Source: Saccharomycopsis crataegensis
Lineage: Eukaryota > Ascomycota > Saccharomycetes > Ascoideales > Saccharomycopsidaceae
Direction of reading: 5' to 3'
Length of the DNA: 64,000 nucleotides
Assembly: GCF_037102585.1 (NCBI RefSeq)
Contig: NW_027043824.1
Location: forward strand, 620,001 to 684,000
A program made the translations under genes and the position numbers. Below, piece after piece: positions 51,217 through 61,497 of this stretch (positions are counted from its first letter, which is position 1; each line of letters starts with the position of its first letter). Under the pieces are notes generated by a model that saw only the letters and a list, made by a program, of their open reading frames with translations, was not told the origin of the DNA and ran no database searches.

Positions 51217-52669
51217 TGTGATAATAATAACAATAATAAATAAAACTTAACAGTTTAGATAAACGGACGATATTCTATAGGTGATGATATTCAATTGAGC
51301 CATCTGTTTTGCCACCATTTAATTCTGTTGTTTTTCCCAATATTTCAGCGCCAATCCGGGTGACCTTTTGTTGAAGCGAAAAAAAAAAAAAGGGCAACGC
51401 AAACAAAATGTCAGTTCAAAAGAGAGATCATATAGATAGATCATTACATCCTGAGAATCATTTGGACCATCAATACATTGGTGTAATCAACTCTCAGGTA
51501 GATTTGAACCAGTGTCTATTCTACCGCAATTAATACAGATGGTAAAAACTCATTGCTCAGAAAGTCCCATCTACCTTGAAAAATGCGGAATCAAAAAAAA
51601 AAAAAACAGTGTAAACTACAAGGAAACTATAATTGTCCAACCTTCAATGTAAATTTTTATTGATGTGTGTGACTATACAAGATAAACTAGACGCGATCCT
51701 TCCAAACAGATTTTATAAATAAAGTGAAAGGGATCAGAGATTTTATACAAGTACCGAGTTAAGTAACAAGGTGTGTTAAAAGGTACCATTCCCATTACAA
51801 TCCCGCCCAACAAATGCTGAAACTTCCAAGGAGCCTGCTCCCCTAAGGAAACTGGCTCAACCTGGAGGGATATGTCAAGTAATAGTAACAACTCATCATG
51901 TAAAGTATAAAACTTTTGGAAGGATAAAGAAGAAGAAAAAAGAAAAGAAAAGACCAGAATGATACAAAAAAATAATTTGCCGCGCTTTTAAATGAGATGG
52001 TATAGATTACCCGGGAGACTGAAATTTAAACGCACCGCAATTGCGGCTTCCCTTTATTGCAAATAACGATGGTGAAACAATTCGCACAGTGATTGTCATT
52101 GTAACAAACTGAAATAAATGACAAGAAGTAAGGAAGATTTATTTCCTTGTGGAATAAATCTCATCATTGTAGCATAGGTACCCTGCCACGTTCCTTTCTA
52201 TAAAGAAAATCAAACACTCTGTGCACATACCATATATTAAACGATACCAACATGTGGATTAACTTTTTTATTCTTCTTACATCTATTTAATTTCAATCAA
52301 GAGAATAAAACAAGCCTATAAATTGATAAAGAATTAAATAAATTATATATAACGTATATAACCATTCCTATATAAAAAAGGCAAACTACAAAAAAAAGAA
52401 AGAAAGAAAAAATCATGAAAGAATAATATAGACATTGTAAGTGAGCACCCATAGTAAGTCAAACGAAGTTGAGTTGTTGCTACTAAAAGAAGCCATGAGA
52501 AAACATATCGACAAATGATTACTATAAAAAAGACAAAAACACTATCAAAAAATCAGCTAATAAGGTCATTAGTTCGTAATAACGATTGGCGAAACGCCAA
52601 AAATCACAAAAGGGCGTAGGCGCAAAACCGGGGAAGGAGGAAAGGGAGGTCGGGGACTCTTTCCATTCT
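51217..52669. other. Intergenic: RPN3 promoter and flank of the small gene
   Basis: Only the first ~150 bp (PACE, A run) can be interpreted. The remainder is AT-rich with no supported gene. A GATTTGAACC near 51508 resembles a tRNA B box on the minus strand but no tRNA folds around it. Confidence 0.5.
51308..51316 (-). promoter_or_regulatory. PACE element GGTGGCAAA (Rpn4 site)
   Basis: Exact nine-base proteasome-associated control element in the gene orientation, 92 bp upstream of RPN3. Confidence 0.85.
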
Positions 52670-53020
52670 TCATTCTTGATAGTGTCCTGGTGAGTGCACT
52701 TCTTCGCCGGGAGTGCTAACCATTGGAGCAAAATCTTCTTCTGACTCGGTCATCGCAGGGTCCTTGTTGAAATTCATCAATTGGAAATCGATTGGCGAGT
52801 AGGAATGGTCGATCCCGGCAACCACAAAAGTCGACATTGGTTTGGCGCCGGCACCAACATTGTTGCGAAGAAGTGGGAATTGTGAGCCATTGTTGGTGAT
52901 TAACCTTTGAGATCTGGCGCTATAAAGAATACTAGCAGCCGGTTTCATGTTTTTCACAACGTTGGCGGTAGAAATATAGTGACGAGAGGCGGTGACGGTA
53001 GAATTGACGATTCTAGACAT
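52670..53020 (-). CDS. Small unrecognised protein (116 aa) with a mitochondrial-type N-terminus
   Basis: ATG 53020 (MSRIVNSTVTASRHYIS). The frame extends further upstream without a good ATG. Residues 1-45 are Arg/Ser/Thr/Ala-rich with almost no acidic residue, typical of a mitochondrial presequence. Residues 60-116 are acidic at the end (ESEEDFAPMVSTPGEEVHSPGHYQE). No known domain. A TATATATATA run (53190-53199) precedes the start by ~170 bp, next to AGGGG/CCCCT stress-element cores (53185, ~53245), so a stress-induced gene is plausible. I cannot name it. Confidence 0.6.
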   Translation of the reverse strand: MSRIVNSTVTASRHYISTANVVKNMKPAASILYSARSQRLITNNGSQFPLLRNNVGAGAKPMSTFVVAGIDHSYSPIDFQLMNFNKDPAMTESEEDFAPMVSTPGEEVHSPGHYQE

Positions 53021-54338
53021 TGTGAAAGATTTGGTTGGTAATGGGGCACAAAAAAGAGTAGTAAAAATTGTTATTTGGAAGAATTGAATACAAGTATTGT
53101 AGAATACAAGTATTGTAGAGTACAAGTGTGAAGAATCAGAAAAGTTTGTGATAGTCCATCTCGCGAAGAAATAGAGGAAAAGATCCCCTATATATATATG
53201 ATGAATATATACATGATGAATATCCGGTGCTCCAGCGATGTTCAGGGGGGGCGAGGCGAGGGTCCCGGGGGGATGTACCTTGCCCCAAGGGCTCCTGGTA
53301 TGATGTTTGACAGATCTCCGCCGCATCGCAATCTAAGCAACCAGCAACCGCCCACGTTTCCGCAACAATCTCTCTGTGTATAGACAACCTGCACGTTGTG
53401 TCATACTCTCTATTGTGTTGGCAGATATCTGTGACCGGGAAATAAGGATTGTGTTTGGATTGTATGCGTGCAGTATGGTGGGATGCGTGTATACTGGATG
53501 TCTAGGCCTGTAGAAGATCTTATCCTACAGTGCTACGGATAAGATAAGATCGAGAAAAATGATATTTGATAAGCTAGGATCAACAAGACCTTCTTGTATA
53601 TGTATATATAAATGAATATACATATAGCCTCGTTGACGCAACAACAACCACTGCCCAAAATTGTCTTTACGAATATGCCAATCTCCCATCACCACTACCA
53701 CCACTGACGTCCAACGACCCCACAAAAACTATTATCGATTATTATTTACTCGTGCATTATTTCAACAAAGAGACGTCTTCCCATCGTCCGCAAATAATCA
53801 GATTGGCTCCAATCCGCAACTGTGGCGAGACCCCAATTTCCTTTTTTTTTTTTTTTCATAGAGATTGTTTGTTTGTTTTTTCTTTTCTTTTCTTTTTGGA
53901 GAATCTTTCATACCATGATGATTGAAAAGTGGTGGGGCATCGGATCTTACTTTTTCAATTGATCATTAGTGATCACTACCAATATTCAGCGGCGTGGAGT
54001 GTAATTGCAAATGAATAGTCAACGCTGATTTATTAGGAAGAGGCCATCCATTTGAAACAAAGTATACATTGATATAATACAATTTATTTATATAATATAC
54101 TTTTAGTTGCAATAATAGTAATGATAAAAAAAAAAAAATAGCATCCATGGAAGAGTTTGATCTTGATCTGTATCGTGGTGAGGCTGCTGCACCCTTCCTC
54201 CCACGTGATTACATAATCACTTTCTAATCAACAGCGAAAATCTCATCCAAAAATCACCAACCAGCTGGTGCTAATATATGTGAAGCAGTGATTCTTAACG
54301 TTATCCCAACACAGTCCAACTTCAAACCCACCCTCACA
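53021..54338. other. Divergent intergenic region (small gene / VMA21)
   Basis: Contains the TATA run and CCCCT/AGGGG cores for the minus gene, a GC-rich block at 53243-53300 and CACGTG at 54202-54207 toward VMA21. The open frames on the minus strand (53136-53387, 53525-53725) look spurious. Confidence 0.55.
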
Positions 54339-54768
54339 ATGGCTATTGATATCCCTAGGTACGTTCAACCAAACCGAAGCACTTTTCATATTATTTTGCG
54401 TGCTCCCAAGTAAAAATAATGGGCTTGGACGATGTAACTGGAAATTTCATTTGCCCGAGATCCACACATAACATAACCTTCCATTGTCTCCCAATGGATT
54501 TCTAATCTTCAATGGTTCAACATTTCTTACTAACACATTGCACAGACAAGTGATTGAAAAACTTGTGTTTTTCACCGTGGCAATGATTGTCTTGCCATTG
54601 GTCACCTTCTTCTCATTACAACAATATACCGACAACACCCTTATTAGTGGCGGTTCTGCTGCTCTCATGGCCAATGTTGTTTTGGTTGGTTATTTGATCG
54701 TGGCTTTCACCGAAGAAATACCCGTCAATGATGGCGAGGAAAAGAAGGATGCAAAGAAGGAGAAGTGA
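54339..54768 (+). CDS. VMA21: V-ATPase assembly factor Vma21, two exons
   Basis: Exon 1 is 54339-54358 (MAIDIP plus two bases) and exon 2 is 54546-54768. Splicing gives 80 aa, [20 protein letters not shown]..., matching S. cerevisiae MAVDVPRAVINKLMLFTAAM. Two membrane segments: ~12-31 ([20 protein letters not shown]) and ~41-61 ([19 protein letters not shown]), separated by the conserved NTLISGG loop. The Lys-rich C-terminus ends KKEK, a dilysine ER-retrieval signal (KKED in S. cerevisiae). Vma21 helps assemble the V0 sector in the ER and escorts it to the Golgi. Without the intron model the protein would lose its proper N-terminus. Confidence 0.95.
54359..54545 (+). other. VMA21 intron (187 nt)
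   Basis: Donor GTACGT, branch TACTAAC at 54528-54534, acceptor CACAG. It splits the Arg codon (AG|A). Confidence 0.92.
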
Positions 54769-56096
54769 TATGAATAACCAGAGAATTATAAGGTTACATA
54801 TGAAGCAGGTAGTAAAACCCCTGGCAAAGTATGTATTGGTGGTAGTCAATAGGGAAAGCCACAGGTGCTGCGTTAGCCTAGGTTGTGTGGAACTCATATT
54901 CAATTCTTACCGAATTTCCTGAAATTATTCTTGTTATTTGTTAATATGTTTCCTTTGTTTTTATTTTCCAATATATTATATATATTTCCCCGTTCAGTGG
55001 CTGAGTGAATATGCTTCGTGTGTTTTTGTTTTTTTTTGAACTATTCTACTTTTAATACAGAATGATACCCGTCAAGTTATTCAATCATTAATAGATGTCA
55101 TTATTTTTATTCTAATTTGATTGGCATAGACTGTACCATTTTTCTCGTTATTGGCTAAAATATGACCCGAAGAGTTATCTCGTTGGACCTTGTTTATTCC
55201 TAAATGTTGTTAAGTAAAGATTATTGACCAAAAATGAGTAATAAAAGTAAAGCAAATAAGACAAAATCCCCCAAAACATTAGGGAAAGCGTTGTAAAAGT
55301 CCCGAAGATATAATAAGTAATATACTACATCATATTACAACATACTTGGATTTTCAAGAATACCTTAAAGACAATCTAGCGGTGATCCTAAATTTATTTA
55401 ATCATTTAAATGAACAATATATCAAGAAGCTTCAAATTGGCAAACTTATACTCTAAATGGGTTTATTGTTATTGTATATTGCGAATCGTTAGTACAAAAG
55501 AACTTCAATGAAACATATGGAAATAGTTGCATAAAACCCAGCCCTTCATACTCCATTATCTTTAATACCCTCAATTGATTGCTTCATCTTTTGAATTGTG
55601 CTTCACCCAAAAATAGCCTGGATATTTAATGTACAAGGTTCAGGTATAATATACAACCAGTATGTGAAAAGAAAAGATCCCAACAAAATCTCCCAATATC
55701 TAAAAGATATAATGAAAGATCCAAACACTGGAAGCCACACATTCTATTCAGAAAAACAGAGAAAAATATTTTTCATTTCCTAGATGTTCCACACGGTAAA
55801 CTTCCAGACTTTTCTTGCTGGGAAAGAAAACCAAAAAAACAAAACAACAGAAGATTACTTACTCTCCTTTTTGGTATTACTGATATATATATCACAGTAA
55901 ATAAGGCATACATTCAATTAATTGGTGAACGCCCAGTGTGACCTAACCGTTTTTTTATTTTTTTTTTTTTTTTTGATTGTGTTTGTTTGTTTAATTTCCT
56001 CTAAAACAATAAACAAAGAGAGAAACATTATTAACTTGAATAAAAGCACTATTTTTTTTGAGCATAGTTCAGTAGTATCTAATATCCCACCCATCA
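54769..56096. other. Intergenic: VMA21 3' flank / APC11 upstream
   Basis: 1.3 kb, AT-rich. A 61-codon plus frame (55598-55783) lacks an ATG start and recognisable domains and is not called. T runs precede APC11. Confidence 0.5.
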
Positions 56097-56483
56097 ATGA
56101 AGGTCACATTCAAGAAATGGCATGCTGTCACGTATTGGCACTGGTCAGTACCCAACCAGGACGATCTCTGTGGGATTTGTCGGGTGTCTTTCGATGGCAC
56201 TTGTCCATCTTGCACATATCCTGGTGATTCCTGTCCTTTGGTGGTTGGGGAGTCTTGCCATCACAACTTCCATATGCACTGCATCACCAAATGGTTACAA
56301 ACAGACGCTAGTAAAGGTCTATGCCCCATGTGCCGTCAAGACTTCAAGATGGTGTTCCCTGCGGGAATTGATAACGCCCGCGAACATTTGGGGATGGTGT
56401 TGGGAGATTCCAATAATAATGAAGGCGGCCATCAGCAAACTGAACCCAATCCAGAAAATGGCAACCAAGATATTCTTGCCTGA
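56097..56483 (+). CDS. APC11: APC/C RING-H2 catalytic subunit Apc11
   Basis: 128 aa. It starts MKVTFKKWHAVTYWHW and has the full Apc11 RING-H2: C25/C28 (CGIC), C36/C39 (CPSC), YPGDSCPLV, CHHNFHMHC (54-62) and CPMC (76-79) before RQDF. Residues ~90-128 are an extra Asn/Gln-rich tail beyond the 84-residue core of metazoan Apc11; the S. cerevisiae protein is also longer than the core. With Apc2 it recruits E2 enzymes in the anaphase-promoting complex, which ubiquitinates securin and cyclin B. Tail-to-tail neighbour of MAD2, an inhibitor of the same complex. Confidence 0.95.
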   Translation: MKVTFKKWHAVTYWHWSVPNQDDLCGICRVSFDGTCPSCTYPGDSCPLVVGESCHHNFHMHCITKWLQTDASKGLCPMCRQDFKMVFPAGIDNAREHLGMVLGDSNNNEGGHQQTEPNPENGNQDILA

Positions 56484-56805
56484 TTTCTGGCTAGCTGTTT
56501 TATTTTGATCGTTATCGGTCTACTTGTATTATATTTTATCATCAATAAAAATTGAATTAAAAGGGGACAAAAAGAGGAAAGAAAAGCATTACCATTACAA
56601 TTACCATTTTCATTATCATCGGCAAGGGATTTCCAATTAGAAACTGAGAAATATTTGATTAAATCCCCAAAATGAGTGTCAAATAAACCTTCCGTAATGA
56701 CAACAAGATTATCTATCAATTCTAATAATCCCATGCTGGTTTACTGAAGAATCAATGTTCCCAGAAAACCAAAAAAATACATACTTCAGTTCTCCTATTT
56801 CATCT
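56484..56805. other. Convergent intergenic region APC11 / MAD2
   Basis: 322 bp. AATAAAA near 56544 could be a polyadenylation signal for APC11. A 100-codon minus frame across this stretch and the APC11 3' end is a probable shadow. Confidence 0.6.
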
Positions 56806-57429
56806 TCACTCCATTATTTTATAGCTCACAAAGGCACCTACTTTATGATTATCTGTGCTGAAACTTCTAAACTGTATCACCTCTTTCTTTTCCCCTTGCG
56901 ATAATTCGACCTCTTTACCATCTCCTTTAGTATCAACCCACTGGGTTGGCACTCCTAATCCTTTGGAATCCCCATAGACCAATACACTAAAAGTATACGA
57001 TCCGTCATCAAGAGCTGGCAAGAAAGTTACACTGGCAGTTATTTGTCTGATGATTGCCTGGATTTCCTTCTGAATCTCCTCCTTTGGTTTCCCATTATTA
57101 TCCCTGACTTGCGACGATGGCTCACTCACTTCCAACACAAACTCCCACCTTTCAACAACATCATCGGTACTTTGATCGACAATTGGCACCACAAGCCGAG
57201 TGACCGATCCTCTATATACCCATTTATGTACTTGACTCATCACTTGGCGGATATAATTTTTGACCTCTTCGTCAATGCTGAACATCATGGGAAGGCCATA
57301 TTTCTTCACCGTTGTGAAGTCTTCTGGAGCGTATAGTCCTCGCTGATAAAGTAAGGAATGTAGGGAGTATTCGAAGAAATCACAAACGCATTTAGAAGAG
57401 CCTTTGAGGGCAAACTTTGTGGTAGACAT
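56806..57429 (-). CDS. MAD2: Spindle checkpoint HORMA protein Mad2
   Basis: 207 aa from ATG 57429. It opens with ALKGSSKCVCDFFEYSLHSLLYQRGLYAPEDFTTVKKYGLPM, followed by VKNYIRQVMSQVHKWVYRGSVTRLVVPIVD, DVVERWEFVLE, EIQAIIRQITASVTFLPAL and a C-terminal block ending VIQFRSFSTDNHKVGAFVSYKI, the safety-belt segment that closes over Mad1 or Cdc20. Mad2 blocks Cdc20-APC/C at unattached kinetochores. Slightly longer than the 196-aa S. cerevisiae protein owing to an insert around GDGKEVELSQGEKKE. CACGTG lies ~235 bp upstream. Confidence 0.96.
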   Translation of the reverse strand: MSTTKFALKGSSKCVCDFFEYSLHSLLYQRGLYAPEDFTTVKKYGLPMMFSIDEEVKNYIRQVMSQVHKWVYRGSVTRLVVPIVDQSTDDVVERWEFVLEVSEPSSQVRDNNGKPKEEIQKEIQAIIRQITASVTFLPALDDGSYTFSVLVYGDSKGLGVPTQWVDTKGDGKEVELSQGEKKEVIQFRSFSTDNHKVGAFVSYKIME

Positions 57430-57999
57430 CGTTCGATGATATTTATGATAATATATGTTGATCTATTTCGATTACCAGGTTTCGGCTTGAAATGTTAGAG
57501 GAAAAATGGATGAAGGAGTAAAGTGGGAAGACTTCTTCTTAACAATATGATTATCTGTTTAATTTGTGAGGCCAACCACCGAGCTTCTCTTCTATTCTTC
57601 TTAACAAGATAATAACTGTTGCAACATACAATTGTTCGAACTTTTTCTGAATTGGTAAACACACGCACGTGACTATGACTTTCTTATTTTATTGGAGAGG
57701 ATCTATTATAACATCTTATCCATCTTACTGTTAACACTATTGCTAAGTGTGTGTTGAAGAATGTATCGGCTGTCTTGGATCAGTTTATGGATTTCTTGAC
57801 CCTAAACACTTTTTCTACCCAATGATTTGAACTGTATGTTGGCTGATGAGAAGCGAATTAAACCATGCTCATCAATTGCTTCATGAAAACCGGATAGTGG
57901 GTAATCGGCATGGTGACTTTTAGATAATATTTCGTTAAAATTTCTGGAAAAAAGATATATCTTTGATGACCGCATAAGTTTGGCCTTCCAAATCGCATG

Positions 58000-58034
<35 letters not shown>
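58000..58034. repeat. (CTTT)n microsatellite
   Basis: About 8-9 uninterrupted CTTT units. Confidence 0.95.
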
Positions 58035-58210
58035 ACTTTCTGGAATATTATTGCTGGTCTCTTACGCTCATCGAGTACTACAAATTATCAGAGGGAAGCA
58101 ATTCAACACAATTGTCATACTTTGGTATTTGTTTTTTGATATGTAAGTTTAATACTCAATCATAGCTTACTTTCATAATCTGAATTGTTTTACCAAGTTG
58201 AATGGAGAAG

Positions 58211-58251
<41 letters not shown>

Positions 58252-58252
58252 G
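58211..58252. repeat. (TATC)n microsatellite
   Basis: About ten TATC units. Confidence 0.95.
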
Positions 58253-59460
58253 ATCTCACCATCCGGGTTTCCATTACTAACATTTGTTATTGTTAAGCAC
58301 ATGTACTTTGTTTATTGACTCAGGAAGAAACTTTGCAAAAATCAAAAGAAAGTGTGTTTTTTTCATAAAGCTCTCCGTTTTTGTAATTTATGTAAGTACC
58401 AACTAACCAACATTGAGAGCAATCTTTTGTTGTTGACCGGCCCTTTAACAGACAAGAAAAGACTGGAGTCTACCATATGTTCCATTCAGGGAATGCATAA
58501 TTAAGTTTACCCATTCTTGAATGGGTGGAGTGGTTTCCAAGGGTTGGATAATCTTTTTATGTCTTTAAAACGGAAGATTTGGTGGGATCTTTTTTTCTGT
58601 GTAATATTTAAATATACGCACAGCTACAACAACAACATCTTCAATAACTGTAAAATATAAATATGTTCACATTTAAACAAAAAGAGTAGAACTAAATTTA
58701 TAGATTGTGGATACTATATAAATTTTGGTAAGGATCCTTCTGTCATCAGCTTCTCAAAAAGAAATAAATATATATAATAATAATCTCGCATTATTTCATC
58801 ACCAGTACCACAAATGGTTGGTGGAATCCTGACAGGCGCATTCGAGCAGCATTTTATCATGATGTTGTTTGTTACTCCCATTTTGTGACCTTGGAAAATA
58901 CATCGATATGCCCTACTAAAATATCTAGTGGTCCTTCAAAAGCTTTGAAAATGGTCCTGATCCCATGCTTGCAAAGATTTTGAGTTTTACTGCACGCTGG
59001 AACACTCAAAGCATCAGATCAATGTGAGGCCAGAGAAAACTTTGCCTAGATAACAGTGATTCTGAAGGATGCTTATTTTTTCATTTTTTTTCATGTTTTT
59101 ACGGAGATTAGGCTGAAGAAATAAAACGTCATTTTTATAGAGTGATTTTTTTTTGATTAAGAATAAAATACTCAAAATTATGATCCTCATATTGATATAG
59201 ACAAGAGAAATTACTGAGTACTCAAAAAAGTAACTTGAAGGGCAAGTAATCCCCAACAGGATAAGGGCTCAGTGATAGCAGTAATGGCAGAATCATCTTA
59301 TCCCAAGAAGTATCTTTACGAAATAGAAACAGCATAAACACCCCACTTGCAATTTTTTTTTTTTTTCCTCGCAGTGATCACTATTGATTACAAGGAAACC
59401 GAATTAAATTGCCAGGATATAAATTGTTATCTCTCTTCATTAGAACTGAGCTTAACCCGC

Positions 59461-59856
59461 TCAAGCATATTGCTTCAATGCCTTTTGGATGGCATTGACA
59501 TTAGCCCCGATGATTTTACCGATAGGCTTATCGTCCTTGAACAACACAAAAGTTGGCATGGCACTGACCCCGTATTCCATAGCCAAATCATCACTCTCAT
59601 CAACATCAACTTTTCTGAATTGGACATTTGGGTATTCGACCGCCAATTTCTCGAGGATTGGAGAGACCGCTTTGCACGGACCACACCAGGTGGCATAAAA
59701 GTCCACGAAAGTCAATTTTTCGGATTTGATGGCGCTATTAAGTTCATCAAGGGTCTTCAATTGTCCAATTAATGATGAATTCATTCTTCTGGCAGTGGTA
59801 GAGCCGAGAGTAGCAGCAAAAGTTTTGGAAGGTTTGATGAACGCCCTGAGCAACAT
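59461..59856 (-). CDS. Thioredoxin, probably mitochondrial
   Basis: 131 aa from ATG 59856 (MLLRAFIKPSKTFAATLGSTTARRMNSS); the frame is open further up but without an ATG. Active site WCGPC at 57-61 in VDFYATWCGPCKAVSPILEKLA; VDVDESDDLAMEYGVSAMPTFVLFKDDKPIGKIIGAN contains the cis-Pro loop. The first 24 residues are basic, hydroxylated and lack acidic residues, fitting a mitochondrial presequence as in Trx3. A second ATG at residue 25 (MNSSLIGQL) would give a 107-residue cytosolic-size thioredoxin, so dual targeting by alternative starts is possible. It reduces disulfides with thioredoxin reductase. No other thioredoxin is seen in the window. Confidence 0.93.
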   Translation of the reverse strand: MLLRAFIKPSKTFAATLGSTTARRMNSSLIGQLKTLDELNSAIKSEKLTFVDFYATWCGPCKAVSPILEKLAVEYPNVQFRKVDVDESDDLAMEYGVSAMPTFVLFKDDKPIGKIIGANVNAIQKALKQYA

Positions 59857-61279
59857 GATGATTAAGAAAATACCTAGAAGATTATGAACAAGAAAATTAG
59901 GCACCCAAAAGAAAAACCAGATATATTTGATAGATTGAAGAGATGTGAAAGAATAAACAGGGGGATTGACAAGAGCTTCAATACAAATTAGAAATCACCG
60001 ATTTTCGTGGGGGAGTTGCCCTGTCTGCGGTGACCAATAGCTGGAATTTCCGAAGCTTCCCACCGTCCTTACTACTTACTGCTCCAGTGGAATTGACATG
60101 GTGTGATACTTCGCAATTGTTATGATACGGCAAACTTTGTCTTTGTGAAACACAGTCTTTCATCACAACAATGTGTGTATCTGAATGAATTTTTGTCCTG
60201 GTAAAGTGATCTTTCTCAATGTTGTGATGGGCTGAGTAGTCCTGAATTCCTATTCCTTTTTTTTCCTTCAAAGTTCGATATATTAATAAATATATAATTA
60301 TATATATCTATGTAAAATCTTATAAGCTAATGCTTATTATATATGTTAGGGAAAACCATATCATATGGTGAAAAACCCTTTAGTGATAATTATTAGTATT
60401 TAAATAAAATGTTTTTTTGTTATTCCAGGACACAAAGGATAGTGGATACTTCTATGCTGAAACTCAAGGAATGATGTATATTTATATGCTAAAACACAAG
60501 AAATATTCAATGATAAAACACCAACGTGGAAGCCATGCTCCACGAAATATATACAAGATGTTGACTAGCTGTATATGCCAAAAAAAAATAGCTTCGGTAT
60601 TAAGAAGCTAAGCGACACTGAAAATGAGTTCAAATGTCAAACCTACAAGGGACTCGAACCTGGTTCAAGTATATTTAATTGAATTAAAAAAAAAAAATTA
60701 AAGACAAACAATTAAGCATAGTGGCTACATAAAGAAAAAGTAAAGGAAAACAAAATAAAGCTCAACAGAAAAGCCAGATGGAACAGAACTTTATCAAGGA
60801 ATCAAATAGAACAGGACTTCCCCAGAGAATAGAAAGAGAAGTCACCAGATAATCTTTGAAGAGTATCTATGAAGAATATAAGAACCACCAAAAACAATCA
60901 CCTATACTTTTGAAAAATGAAACACCAACGAACACAGCAAATATCCAAACAAGGAAGGAAAGTTGTGACGATAAGAAACACCAAATAAAGGATGAAGAGT
61001 ATTGAAAGATTGGAAAAATCAAAAAACAGGTCAAGACAACATATCAAATTGGAGATGACACGACAATGAGAAAACTGAATAGCAAAAAGTAAAAAACAAA
61101 ATTTTGAAAACCCGAATGGAAAACACAACTAATAGTCAGTACGCAGAGACTTTGGGACAAAGGTTCGTCGTGGTTGCATCTATTTGAGTGCGAACAACGA
61201 AGATGCTACAAAAAGCCTCGAGTTCTGACCTTGTGATAATTCCAACTATCGTCAAGCGAAGAAAAGACCAAGCAAAAAA
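59857..61279. other. Intergenic
   Basis: 1.4 kb with no supported gene. AT-rich; GGACTCGAACCTGG at about 60650 looks like a minus-strand tRNA B box but has no matching acceptor or A box. Short open frames on both strands are Lys/Asn- or Phe/Leu-biased. Confidence 0.5.
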
Positions 61280-61458
61280 CTAACACCCATAGTCCTCCTG
61301 ATCAACTTCTTCAAACTGGCCATCTATGAACAAGAAAATCTTATCATTTTCCTGGTAGCCAAGCAAACCGGTGTCTATATGCCTGAAGTAAAGAATGTTA
61401 CTATTTTTTGAGTCCACTGAAAATAAGCAGCCTTCATATTCAACACACTCACCACCAC

Positions 61459-61497
<39 letters not shown>

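Larger units (their letters stand above)
57430..59460. other. 2-kb intergenic region with two tetranucleotide microsatellites
   Basis: No gene supported. (CTTT)n at 58000-58034 and (TATC)n at 58211-58252. TACTAAC at 58275 followed by an AG resembles an intron end, with GTAAGT at 58143, but no coding exon fits it. Confidence 0.5.

Noticed and set aside
51500-51525. Second B-box-like GGTTCAAATCT on the minus strand
   Set aside because: No cloverleaf can be drawn around it.
55598-55783. 61-codon plus frame upstream of APC11
   Set aside because: No ATG start, no domain, AT-rich composition.
57980-58300. Possible spliced gene (GTAAGT at 58143, TACTAAC at 58275)
   Set aside because: The upstream frame is mostly the CTTT repeat translation and no coding exon follows the acceptor.
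60640-60665. tRNA B-box-like GGTTCGAGTCCC on the minus strand
   Set aside because: The stem around it does not pair and there is no A box or acceptor stem; probably chance or a very small remnant.
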